A stretch of 26,329 bases of DNA from DAOTTY01 sp964451095 (GTDB lineage: Bacteria; Chloroflexota; Anaerolineae; Aggregatilineales; Phototrophicaceae), in NCBI GenBank assembly GCA_964451095.1, contig CAYVGI010000061.1, positions 1-26,329 of the forward strand, given 5' to 3'. The first letter of the stretch is position 1. Each line of letters opens with the position of its first letter. Of the stretch, positions 15,968 to 23,020 are shown in pieces. The position numbers were made by a program, and so were the translations under genes. The notes beneath the pieces are model-generated. The model saw nothing but the letters and a program-made list of their open reading frames with translations. It did no database searches and had not been told where the DNA came from.

Positions 15968-15974
15968 GCCGGAG
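15956..15974. repeat. 8-bp hairpin at the end of the Hint remnant
   Basis: Arms CTCCGGCT (15956-15963) and AGCCGGAG (15967-15974) form a perfect stem with a 3-base loop. It overlaps the last codons of the remnant and is preceded by GTAGG, as in the palindrome at 14793. It may be a degenerate member of the same repeat group. Confidence 0.5.
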
Positions 15975-16004
15975 ATGAAACTGCTATTCATCTGAAACGC
16001 CCCC

Positions 16005-16049
16005 GTCTACCTCACCATCAACGGCGAGGGAATCGAGACGACCCCGTGG
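16005..16049 (+). pseudogene. 45-bp fragment of the N-terminal half of a Hint domain
   Basis: The 15 codons read VYLTINGEGIETTPW, the strand that precedes the TTP.HPF loop of Hint domains. A TGA lies in frame four codons upstream, and the usual HPF does not follow, so only a fragment remains. It matches 41 of 45 bases of a segment on the opposite strand at 18685-18729, on the other side of the three-gene operon. Confidence 0.7.
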
Positions 16050-16104
16050 TACCCGGTCTCCTCTCCATCAGCGCAATGGAGCGATTCGCAAGCGCACCGC
16101 CGTG

Positions 16105-16133
16105 TTGTGCTACCCCCCGTTTCAGGTTAAGAT
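16105..16133 (+). promoter_or_regulatory. Possible promoter of the epimerase operon
   Basis: TTGTGC (16105-16110) and TAAGAT (16128-16133) are separated by 17 bases, the optimal spacing. The predicted start of transcription would lie about 35 bases before the epimerase ATG, leaving room for the GGAG at 16161. Each hexamer is only partly like consensus. Confidence 0.4.
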
Positions 16134-16176
16134 TGCCGCCTGTTTGACACAAGAGCGGTTGGAGACGGTTCCTCAC

Positions 16177-17169
16177 ATGACCCACGCACTCATTACCGGC
16201 GGGGCGGGCTTCATCGGCAGCCACCTGGCAGAGCGGCTGCTGCAACATGGCTATCAGGTCACGGTCATAGACAACCTGACGACCGGGCGCTTTGCGAACA
16301 TCGCCCACCTGGAAGGCACGCCCGGCTTTCGCTACGCCATTGAGGACATCCGCAACCTGCACGTCACCGACCGCATGGTCAGCGAGTGTGATGTCATCTA
16401 CCACATGGCGGCAATGGTCGGGGTGCAGCGCATTATCGAATCCCCCATAGACACCATAGAGGTCAACATCGGCGGCACAGAGATGATCTTGAAAGCTGCC
16501 CGCCGCTACCGCAAGCGTGTGCTCATCGCGTCCACCTCCGAGGTGTACGGCAAGGGCGTGAGCGTGCCCTTCAAAGAGGAAGACGACCGCCTGCTCGGTC
16601 CCACCACGCGCAACCGCTGGAGCTACGCCGCCAGCAAGGCAATTGACGAGTTCCTGGCGCTGGCGTACCACAAAGAGGCAGACCTGCCCGTGACGATCGT
16701 GCGCCTGTTCAACACGGTCGGTCCGCGCCAAAGCGGGCAGTATGGTATGGTGGTGCCGCGTTTTGTCCGCTGGGCACTCAGCCAACAACCAATCCAGGTC
16801 TACGGGGACGGGCAGCAAACCCGCTGCTTTGGCAACGTGTTCGATGTCATCCGGGCGCTGCACGGGCTAATCGAGGCGGACACCGCGCTCGTCGCCGGGG
16901 AAGTGTTTAACATCGGCAGCGGAGAAGAGGTGAGCATCCTGCAACTGGCACAGCGCATCCGCGACCGCGCAGATAGCGCATCAGAGATCAAGCTGGTGCC
17001 CTACGAGCAGGCGTATGAGTCCGGATTTGAAGATTTCCGCCGCCGTGTGCCGTCGGTAGAGAAAATCCGCGCTACAATTGGCTGGGAACCTACTACGAGC
17101 CTGGACGAAACGATTGACCAGGTGATTACCTACTACCGAGAGGAGATGACCCACAATGGCAGAAATTAA
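16177..17169 (+). CDS. NAD-dependent sugar epimerase/dehydratase (extended SDR)
   Basis: The 330-residue protein is an extended short-chain dehydrogenase/reductase that acts on nucleotide sugars. The Rossmann motif GGAGFIGSH is at residues 8-16. The catalytic set is present: Thr120/Ser121 in ASTSEVYGKG, Tyr150 and Lys154 in the YAASK motif. The segment LFNTVGPRQSGQYGMVVPRF is typical of UDP-glucuronate decarboxylases and UDP-glucose 4-epimerase relatives; which of these it is cannot be settled. The ATG at 16177 begins directly before the first beta strand and has GGAG 12 bases upstream; an upstream in-frame ATG at 16102 would add an unconserved leader. It is the first gene of a tight operon: the next gene overlaps its end by 14 bases. 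The product would supply a sugar precursor for surface glycans. Confidence 0.92.
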   Translation: MTHALITGGAGFIGSHLAERLLQHGYQVTVIDNLTTGRFANIAHLEGTPGFRYAIEDIRNLHVTDRMVSECDVIYHMAAMVGVQRIIESPIDTIEVNIGGTEMILKAARRYRKRVLIASTSEVYGKGVSVPFKEEDDRLLGPTTRNRWSYAASKAIDEFLALAYHKEADLPVTIVRLFNTVGPRQSGQYGMVVPRFVRWALSQQPIQVYGDGQQTRCFGNVFDVIRALHGLIEADTALVAGEVFNIGSGEEVSILQLAQRIRDRADSASEIKLVPYEQAYESGFEDFRRRVPSVEKIRATIGWEPTTSLDETIDQVITYYREEMTHNGRN

Positions 17170-17602
17170 TCGGCAGCAGCTCATCCTCGCACTGGTCTCC
17201 GCCGGGGCAAACCCGCGCCTGAGCGGTGTAGACCTTTCCGCGTTGAACATGACACGCCTGAACCTGGAGGGGGCGCTGCTGCGCGGCGCGAACCTGCAAG
17301 GTGCAACCCTGCGCGAAGCGATTTTGCGCTCCGCCAGTATGCCCTACAGCAACCTGACCGTGGTGCAAGCAGTCGGCTGCGACTTCAACGGGGCGAACAT
17401 GGCAGGCGTGAACCTTTCTGGCGCAAACTTGCAGGGCGCACGGCTCACATCCACCAACCTCAGCGGTGCTGTGTTCAACGGCGCGAACCTGCTGGACTCC
17501 AGCCTGAGCGGTGCCAATGTGGATAATGTAAAGTTTGATGAGAGCACCGTCTGGCCAGACGGCAAGCGTGGCTCCCGTGGCAACCCAGCAGAGTATGTAT
17601 AA
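17156..17602 (+). CDS. Pentapeptide-repeat protein
   Basis: The 148-residue protein consists mainly of pentapeptide repeats of the A(N/D)LxG type: LSGVDLSALNMTRLNLEGAL, LRGANLQGATL, then GANMAGVNLSGANLQGARL and SGAVFNGANLLDSSLSGANV. This predicts a right-handed quadrilateral beta-helix. A short helix (residues 1-17) precedes the repeats and a basic tail follows. Roles in the family range from DNA-gyrase protection to structural scaffolds; nothing here points to one. The start ATG at 17156 has GAGGAG 11 bases upstream and lies inside the end of the epimerase gene. Its own stop overlaps the start of the WD40 gene by 8 bases, so the three genes are translated in a coupled way. Confidence 0.92.
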   Translation: MAEINRQQLILALVSAGANPRLSGVDLSALNMTRLNLEGALLRGANLQGATLREAILRSASMPYSNLTVVQAVGCDFNGANMAGVNLSGANLQGARLTSTNLSGAVFNGANLLDSSLSGANVDNVKFDESTVWPDGKRGSRGNPAEYV

Positions 17603-18629
17603 TCTGCCGTATCGGTGGGCGGGGCGCTGCCTCGCCTGCTGCCTGCTGTTGATGGCGGCGCTGCCCACCACTGCCCAGGACACCCCCGAACCCATCACCC
17701 CGGCAAACGCGGTCAATCTCACGCTCGTGCAAACGCTGGTGGGGCACGACCTGACTATTAACGACCTCACCTTCACACCCGACGGCGACCTGCTCAGCGC
17801 GAGCGACGACATTACCGCCCGCCTGTGGGATTTAGATGCAAGCGAAGCAGTGTGGGTGCTGGACGGGCAGATGACCCAGGTGCGCTCTGTTGCCGTCTCC
17901 CCGGATGGCGCGACCGTGCTAACGACAGGCTTTCAAAATGAGGCGTTTTTGTGGGATGTGCCGTCGCGCACGCGCGGTGCCCCCATTGTGGCGCTGGCAG
18001 CGTTCAATGACGGCGTGTTTGCCCCGGACGGTAACACGTTCGCGCTGGCGGTCGGTGACGGCACCGTGCGCGTGTACACCACCCCGCCCACCGTCGCCGA
18101 CCTAATCAGCGAACCGCAGCGCACCATCCCCGCAGATGCCCTGCAAGTCACATCACTGGCGTACAGTCCCGACGGCACGCGCATTGCCGCCGGGCACGGC
18201 TTCCCATCAGACCGGGCGCTGGTGTGGGACACCGAAACGGGCGATACACGGCTCACGCTGGCAGCGCACACAGGAACCGTACACAGCGTCGCCTACCACG
18301 CCGACGGCACGCGCATTGCCACTGGCGGCGGTGATGGGGCGCTCATCGTATGGGATGCGGACACGGGCGATACGCTCTACACCGTGGATGCAGCACACAG
18401 CGGCGGGGTGTTCGATGTGGCATTTGCCCCCGCCGGCGATGTGTTGGCGTCGGTTGGCTTTGATGGCGTGCTGCGCCTGTGGGATGCTACTGACGGCACC
18501 CCGCTTGCCGAGTACACAGCGGACGAAGCGGCGCTCTCGCTCAACGCGGTGGACTTCTCTGCGGATGGTGGCACCGTGGCAGCGGGTGGTGAGGCAGCAG
18601 CGGTGTGGGTGTGGCGCGTCGCGGAATAG
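17595..18629 (+). CDS. Secreted or periplasm-facing seven-repeat WD40 protein
   Basis: The 344-residue protein starts with a signal peptide (basic N-region, LACCLLLMAALPTTAQ, cleavage near residue 29). It continues as seven WD40 repeats, each with a VxSxAxSPDG turn and an LWD or VWD end (for instance ITARLWDLD, DGVLRLWDAT). Seven repeats make one closed beta-propeller, which usually serves as a protein-binding platform. The start at 17595 keeps the signal peptide at the very N-terminus; a start at 17535 in the same frame would place 20 charged or polar residues before it and overlap the previous gene by 68 bases. It is the third gene of the epimerase operon. No catalytic residues are visible. 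Beyond the stop lies a region without an intact gene that carries a Hint fragment on the other strand. Confidence 0.9.
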   Translation: MYNLPYRWAGRCLACCLLLMAALPTTAQDTPEPITPANAVNLTLVQTLVGHDLTINDLTFTPDGDLLSASDDITARLWDLDASEAVWVLDGQMTQVRSVAVSPDGATVLTTGFQNEAFLWDVPSRTRGAPIVALAAFNDGVFAPDGNTFALAVGDGTVRVYTTPPTVADLISEPQRTIPADALQVTSLAYSPDGTRIAAGHGFPSDRALVWDTETGDTRLTLAAHTGTVHSVAYHADGTRIATGGGDGALIVWDADTGDTLYTVDAAHSGGVFDVAFAPAGDVLASVGFDGVLRLWDATDGTPLAEYTADEAALSLNAVDFSADGGTVAAGGEAAAVWVWRVAE

Positions 18630-18678
18630 CAGTCGGCGGTGGTGTTTGGCAGGTGGTAGGGGGAACTTGTGCGGAACG

Positions 18679-18822
18679 GTGCTGCCACGGCGTCGTCTCG
18701 ATTTCCTCGCCGTCGATGGTGAGGTACACGATCTGGTCATCGTCGTGCACAAACGTGTTGACGACGGTGTGTTCTTCTACCTCCCCGGTCAGTTTATGTA
18801 AGCGTAAACGGTGTCGCCGTCG
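18679..18822 (-). pseudogene. Decayed N-terminal part of a Hint domain
   Basis: On the minus strand the codons read DGDTVYAYIN, then in a shifted frame LTGEVEEHTVVNTFVHDDDQ, and finally VYLTIDGEEIETTPWQH. This is the order expected in the first half of a Hint domain (VYAYxxxTGE, then V-LTIDGE-IETTP.H), but a frameshift near 18797-18800 splits it and the HPF loop is lost after TTPWQH. It is therefore a remnant. The last 45 bases (18685-18729) match 16005-16049. The 320-bp stretch 18630-18949 holds this fragment and the terminator at 18899, and nothing else that I recognise. Confidence 0.68.
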
Positions 18823-18898
18823 GGGGTGGCGGCGCAGCTGTACGGCAGCTTTCGCTAGAGAGCGTGGGGCGGTGGGCTAGTATCCGTGGGCTGGGAAC

Positions 18899-18927
18899 AA
18901 AAAACGGGCTCCCGTGTGGGAACCCGT
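18899..18927 (-). terminator. Intrinsic terminator of the zinc operon
   Basis: On the minus strand, ACGGGTTCCC and GGGAGCCCGT form a 10-bp stem (one G-U pair) with a 4-base loop, followed by TTTTTT. It lies 22 bases after the stop of the histidine-rich protein gene, the expected end of the arsR operon. Confidence 0.92.
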
Positions 18928-18949
18928 GCAGGTATTGTCGCACTGCAGT

Positions 18950-19276
18950 TTAGCTGACGACAGTGACTGGTCCGTGGTCGTCGCAGTGGTCGCCGTGCTT
19001 GTGGTGCAGGCGACCATCCACCAGGAAGTCAAAGTGATCGCCGTGCGGTACCAGCTCGTGTCCGCAGTCGATGTGGTCGCACTTGCACTCCACCGGGGCG
19101 CACTCCGCCGGGTTGGTGTCGCTAATTTCAATCACGTGCTCATCGTAGTGGTCGTCGTGCCCGTGGTGCAGGTGACCATCGTGCAGGTAGTCCACATGGT
19201 CGCCGTGCTGGATGCGCGTGTGACCGCAGAACGCGTTGTGGGTGTGGGTGTGGGGCTTGTGAATATCGTGTGCCAT
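18950..19276 (-). CDS. Histidine-rich metal-binding protein
   Basis: The 108-residue protein contains 24 histidines and six cysteines, with many aspartates. It is built of two related units: HGDHVDYLHDGHLHHGHDDH in the first half and HGDHFDFLVDGRLHHKHGDH in the second, each preceded by a CGH. A CKCDHIDC cluster joins them. Such a pattern predicts binding of several zinc (or other divalent) ions. It has no signal peptide or membrane segment, so a cytoplasmic buffer or chaperone is likely; similar small proteins are sometimes annotated as zinc-transporter permease, which the lack of membrane helices makes unlikely here. The ATG at 19276 has AGGAG about 10 bases upstream. It follows the ArsR-type repressor gene by 22 bases in the same operon. 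No transporter gene is nearby. Confidence 0.88.
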   Translation of the reverse strand: MAHDIHKPHTHTHNAFCGHTRIQHGDHVDYLHDGHLHHGHDDHYDEHVIEISDTNPAECAPVECKCDHIDCGHELVPHGDHFDFLVDGRLHHKHGDHCDDHGPVTVVS

Positions 19277-19298
19277 AATTGCGTTGCTCCTGATTTGC

Positions 19299-19652
19299 TT
19301 ACTCGTTTTGGTGATTAATGTGCTCAAGTCCACTGTCAAAGATGCTGTGGACGTGGTCGTCATCCAGTTCATAGATCACATGCTTGCCCTCTTTGCGGTA
19401 CGTCACCAACCCCACAGAGCGCAGTACCCGCAGTTGATGAGAGATAGCAGACTGGTTCATGTCCAGCAGCGTGGCAATATCCGCCACGCACAACTCGCTG
19501 ACCGACAGCGCAGAGATAATGCGGATCCGAGTTGGATCCCCCAGCGCCTTATACAACTCGGACAGGCGCTTTACGTGCCGCTCCGGCAGCCTACGCTCCT
19601 GCTCCTGCTGGATATCATCTATGTGGGGTTCACCGCAGATGTCACTGGTCAT
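19299..19652 (-). CDS. ArsR/SmtB-family zinc-responsive repressor
   Basis: The protein (117 residues from the ATG at 19652) is a winged-helix metalloregulator: KALGDPTRIRIISALS (helix 1 region), ELCVADIATLLDMNQSAISHQLRVLRSVGLV (recognition helices), then the wing TYRKEGKHVIYEL. The C-terminal helix carries the alpha-5 zinc site of SmtB-type sensors: counted from the upstream ATG at 19676, Asp106, His108, His119 and His122 occupy the places of SmtB Asp104, His106, His117 and Glu120. Such repressors let go of DNA when zinc binds. The cysteine in ELCV is kept, but the second cysteine of the alpha-3 (ELCVCD) site is not, so zinc sensing by alpha-5 is expected rather than cadmium/lead sensing. Start 19652 is preferred because 19676 lies within the operator. 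The gene heads an operon with the histidine-rich protein. Confidence 0.88.
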   Translation of the reverse strand: MTSDICGEPHIDDIQQEQERRLPERHVKRLSELYKALGDPTRIRIISALSVSELCVADIATLLDMNQSAISHQLRVLRSVGLVTYRKEGKHVIYELDDDHVHSIFDSGLEHINHQNE

Positions 19653-19660
19653 GTAAACAT

Positions 19661-19676
19661 ATGAACATGTATTCAT
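19661..19676. promoter_or_regulatory. Likely operator for the ArsR/SmtB repressor
   Basis: The palindrome ATGAA-CATGTA-TTCAT lies 5-20 bases downstream of the predicted transcription start and just before the preferred repressor start codon. The wider sequence, ATATGAACATGTATTCAT, agrees with the 12-2-12 type operator of SmtB/CzrA-like repressors, so binding here would block the operon. Confidence 0.7.
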
Positions 19677-19687
19677 TCGTTGTGTAG

Positions 19688-19716
19688 AGCATAGATCACG
19701 CCTGCCGCTGCGTCAA
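19688..19716 (-). promoter_or_regulatory. Sigma-70-type promoter of the zinc operon
   Basis: On the minus strand TTGACG (19711-19716) and TATGCT (19688-19693) are separated by exactly 17 bases. Five of six -35 bases and four of six -10 bases match consensus. Transcription would start near 19681, directly upstream of the operator palindrome. Confidence 0.75.
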
Positions 19717-19793
19717 GCAAAATCGGGCGGGTGACGGAAAATGGGATTGGGTATCACGCATAACATATACACGCGCTGCCACCGAGACCAGAC

Positions 19794-22700
19794 CTACCCG
19801 CCCATCACAGCGAGCGCAGCGGGTGTTTGCGTGGGCAGCGTCTCCCCCTCGCACAGCGGCATAATGTTGTACGCTTCGCGCTCGGTGCAGTTGAAGTCCG
19901 TCACGTAGCGGTTCTCTTGCGCCCAGGCGATCAGCGCATCCAGCCCCAACGTCCGGATTTGTAGCAGGTCACTACCGCGTGTGCCAACCGCCGCCGCATC
20001 CCCCGCCGCGTTAAAAGACAGCGTGCTAATCTGGTCGCTGCCCGTGCCCGCATCCAGGGCGTACTGCGCAATCGGGCGCCCCTCCACCAGATCCCACAGC
20101 GCCACACTGCCATCTGCACGCCCCACCAGCAGCGCCCCGCCACCAGCCGCAAACGCCGCCGCGCTCACTGTGCGCTCCTCGCCCTCTACGCCGATGCCAA
20201 GTTGGGTGATCGGTGTATCGGTATTGGCATCCCACACAAACAGGGTGTCACTGTTCGTCACGGAGTAGAGCGCATCTGCATTGCTTTCATTTTCGTTGCC
20301 AAAGCCCACCGCTAGCACGCGCCCGTTCTGCCCACCAAATGTGCGTATCGCGTTGCCTGTGGCAGCATCCCACAGGATCATGGTGCGGTCTTCTGAGCCG
20401 GAAAGCACCTGTGTGCCGTCCGCGCTGAACATCAGGCTGAGCACCGCCCGCCGATGCCCGTTCTCGTCGCTGCCGTCGCTCAGCATGTGCAGCACCGTGC
20501 CGGTTTCCGTCTCCCACAGGTAAATCACACCGTCCTCGTCCCCGGAGAGCACTCGCGTCCCGTCGGGGCTGACGGCGATTGATATGGCGGCGCTCTGGTG
20601 CTGCTCGAACGTGGTTTGCACGGTGCCCGCTGCTTTGTCCCACACGCCCACCGTGCCATCATCAGCTGCGGTCACAAAGCGCTCACCGTCCGGCAGGAAG
20701 GCAACCGCGTTAATGGGGCGCGTGCGCGACGGGTCGAAGTAGTCCTGTATCACTTCCCCGGCGGATGTGTCCCACAGCAGCAGCTTGCTTCCGTCCAGGC
20801 TGCTCACCAGCAGTTCGGTGCCATCGGGGTTGTAGGCAGCGCTCAGGATTTCGGTCTCGTGCTCGCCGCCAAACCGCGTGGACACCGCATCCGTGGTCAC
20901 GCTCCACCAGTACACCACACCGTCCCCCGCACCAGAAAGCGCCGTGTCGCCATTTGAGCTAAACGCCACACTGTTCACGCTGTCCGTGTGCGCATCGAAT
21001 ACGCGCTGTGCTGCCCCGGTGACGACATTCCACAGAATGACCAATCCATCCTCAGAGCCGCTGATGACGGTGCTGCCCTGCGGGCTAAACGCCACCTGAT
21101 GCACGGGCAGGGTGTGCCCGACGCCGCTCGTGCCGTCAAAGCGGTGGATGCGCTCGCCGCTTTCCAGGTTCCAGTAGCTCAGGTCGCCAAGCTGCGTGCC
21201 CGTCACCATCGTGCGCCCGCTAGGGCTAAACGCCACACTGAACACCCCAGACTGCTCCTGGAAGCGCCGCACAACTTCGCCCGCTGCCAAGTCCCACAAA
21301 ATTGCGGTGTCGTCCTCACTGCCGGAAAGCGCCTGCGTGCCATCCGGGCTAAACGCCACACTTATGACCGGGTCAATGTGGTCGGAAAGTGTTTGCAGCG
21401 CTTCGCCCGTTTCTAAATCCCACAGGATGGCGTTACGATCCAGCGCACCTGATAGCGCCCGCGTGCCATCCGGGCTGATGGCGACCGACTGCACCAGCGT
21501 GCCCGTGCCGTGCTGCATGGTGCGCAGCACCTCGCCCGTCTCCACATCAAAAAGCGTTAGGGTGTTCACCGCCGCGACCAACACCGTGCGCCCGTCCGCG
21601 CCGTAGGCAAGCGTAGACACCAACCCGCCCGTGTCCTCGAATGTGCTGACGACTTCGCCGCTTTCCAGGTCAACGAACAGCACGCGCTGGTTCGCCAGCC
21701 CCAACGCGGCAAGCTGCCCATTAGGGCTAAACGCGACCTCGTTCACGGTGTCACCACCGGTCAGGATGCGCTGCCGCGGTCCGGGTGCATAGGCGATTTC
21801 TGCCAGGGTCTGCTGGGCAAGCGGCGGAACGTCATCAATAGTCGCTGCTTCTAGCGCCAACGCCAGCGCCAGCACGCCCTCACCGTCATCTAGTGTTTGG
21901 CGGGCGTAGCTGCTCCACAGCAGGCTGTTGGCGCGTTCCGCATTGATGTTTGCGGCAGCGGCATTTGTGGCGGCAACATCCGCCTGGAACACCGCCTCGG
22001 ATTGGGCAGTGGCGGCAGTGTTGGCGTTTTGTACGGCAATGGTGCGCTGGGTATTGGCATAAAACGCCAGGAATGATGCCAACACTGCTAATGCCACAGA
22101 CACGAAAAAACCCACCGTCAGCAGGATAAAGCGTCGTCGCTGGCGTTCGTTAGCGTTTTGGCGGCTGCGGGTGATGTACTCTGCGTGTAGGCTGGTAGGC
22201 TTGGGGTCTTTTTCTACTGCGTGGGAAAGCCAACTTTCCGCGTCGTTGATTTCCGTACCGACGAGCAGCAGGTGCGGGTTGCGGTGGCGCTGCACCCAGT
22301 CGTTGGCACGCACGAACAGGCGGGTGTGCTCCTTCACGTACTCCAGGTCCGTATCCAGCGCGGAAAGCAAGCGCTGCACATTGCGCTCGAACTCGTTTTC
22401 GCGGTCAAACGAAATCCAATTGTGGCGGGCGATGGCGTTCCAGTTGTTGCGCACCACCTCGGTAATCTCGCGCCCGTCCAACACGGCGAGCGCATCATCG
22501 CTAAGCGTGCGCCGGGAGATAACCTCCAGCCCTTCTTCGAGCTTGGTGGGGTGCAGCATAATCGGGATCAGTCGCTTGTGGTTGCGCAGCGCTTCGTCAA
22601 TTTCCAGGTTGCAAATGGGCGAACCAACAGACGCCGGGCTGATGACGAACACAAAGGCGTTAGTTTCCTCAATCGCATCGTGGATAGACTCCCACCACGC

Positions 22701-22823
22701 GGCGGAAATAGGGATATCTTCGAAGTCCACCCACACATCGCGCCCGCGTTGGGTAAGCGCCGCGTGCAGGCGGCGCACAAACTCACCGTCCTGGCGGGAG
22801 TAGGAAATCAGTAAATCGGTCAT
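19794..22823 (-). CDS. TIR-TM-coiled coil-WD40 protein (two propellers)
   Basis: The 1009-residue protein begins with a TIR domain (residues 1-140): LLISYSRQDGEFVRRLH, then WVDFEDIPISAAWW, and SPICNLEIDEAL with Glu74 at the position of the NADase catalytic glutamate. A membrane helix lies at about residues 230-255, followed by an alanine-rich stretch rich in N-A-A-T repeats that probably forms a coiled coil, and then 14 WD40 repeats, enough for two seven-bladed propellers. The C-terminal tail (LIAWAQENRYVTDFNCTERE) is the standard close of such proteins. No NTPase domain lies between the TIR and the propellers. A likely role is immune-type signalling: the propellers sense, and the TIR consumes NAD+ or makes a nucleotide signal. 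GAGGAG six bases before the ATG at 22823 confirms the start. It diverges from an aminotransferase and a TIR-NLR gene. Confidence 0.92.
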   Translation of the reverse strand: MTDLLISYSRQDGEFVRRLHAALTQRGRDVWVDFEDIPISAAWWESIHDAIEETNAFVFVISPASVGSPICNLEIDEALRNHKRLIPIMLHPTKLEEGLEVISRRTLSDDALAVLDGREITEVVRNNWNAIARHNWISFDRENEFERNVQRLLSALDTDLEYVKEHTRLFVRANDWVQRHRNPHLLLVGTEINDAESWLSHAVEKDPKPTSLHAEYITRSRQNANERQRRRFILLTVGFFVSVALAVLASFLAFYANTQRTIAVQNANTAATAQSEAVFQADVAATNAAAANINAERANSLLWSSYARQTLDDGEGVLALALALEAATIDDVPPLAQQTLAEIAYAPGPRQRILTGGDTVNEVAFSPNGQLAALGLANQRVLFVDLESGEVVSTFEDTGGLVSTLAYGADGRTVLVAAVNTLTLFDVETGEVLRTMQHGTGTLVQSVAISPDGTRALSGALDRNAILWDLETGEALQTLSDHIDPVISVAFSPDGTQALSGSEDDTAILWDLAAGEVVRRFQEQSGVFSVAFSPSGRTMVTGTQLGDLSYWNLESGERIHRFDGTSGVGHTLPVHQVAFSPQGSTVISGSEDGLVILWNVVTGAAQRVFDAHTDSVNSVAFSSNGDTALSGAGDGVVYWWSVTTDAVSTRFGGEHETEILSAAYNPDGTELLVSSLDGSKLLLWDTSAGEVIQDYFDPSRTRPINAVAFLPDGERFVTAADDGTVGVWDKAAGTVQTTFEQHQSAAISIAVSPDGTRVLSGDEDGVIYLWETETGTVLHMLSDGSDENGHRRAVLSLMFSADGTQVLSGSEDRTMILWDAATGNAIRTFGGQNGRVLAVGFGNENESNADALYSVTNSDTLFVWDANTDTPITQLGIGVEGEERTVSAAAFAAGGGALLVGRADGSVALWDLVEGRPIAQYALDAGTGSDQISTLSFNAAGDAAAVGTRGSDLLQIRTLGLDALIAWAQENRYVTDFNCTEREAYNIMPLCEGETLPTQTPAALAVMGG

Positions 22824-22960
22824 GCAGGCTCCTCAAGTACGCTGCCCAATTGCGTGCCTGCCTATTCTAATGCACAGCAACGTTTTTCGTTAATGCCGGG
22901 CAAGTTTCGATTAACTAATTTTTATCGCCGTTCCCAGGCGAGGGTGCGTGATCGAGTTCA

Positions 22961-22988
22961 ATGACTTTGCGCCCCGCTGCGCTATAAT
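22961..22988 (+). promoter_or_regulatory. Promoter of the aminotransferase gene
   Basis: A perfect TATAAT (22983-22988) is preceded 16 bases upstream by ATGACT (22961-22966), which shares TGAC with the -35 consensus. Transcription would start near 22995, and the ATG follows at 23021 with GGAG in the leader. The 197-bp divergent region also serves the TIR-WD40 gene on the other strand. Confidence 0.65.
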
Positions 22989-23020
22989 GGCGCGAAATTA
23001 TCGTTTGCAGGAGTAACCCC

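Noticed and set aside
16144..16149. Perfect TTGACA before the epimerase gene as a -35 element
   Set aside because: It lies only 28 bases before the start codon and no -10-like hexamer occurs 16-18 bases downstream; the pair at 16105-16133 is more plausible.
20598..22814. Long open frames on the + strand opposite the TIR-WD40 gene
   Set aside because: They follow the codon pattern of the minus-strand gene and show no protein family; the same holds for the long frames opposite metK, the aldo/keto reductase and the aminotransferase.
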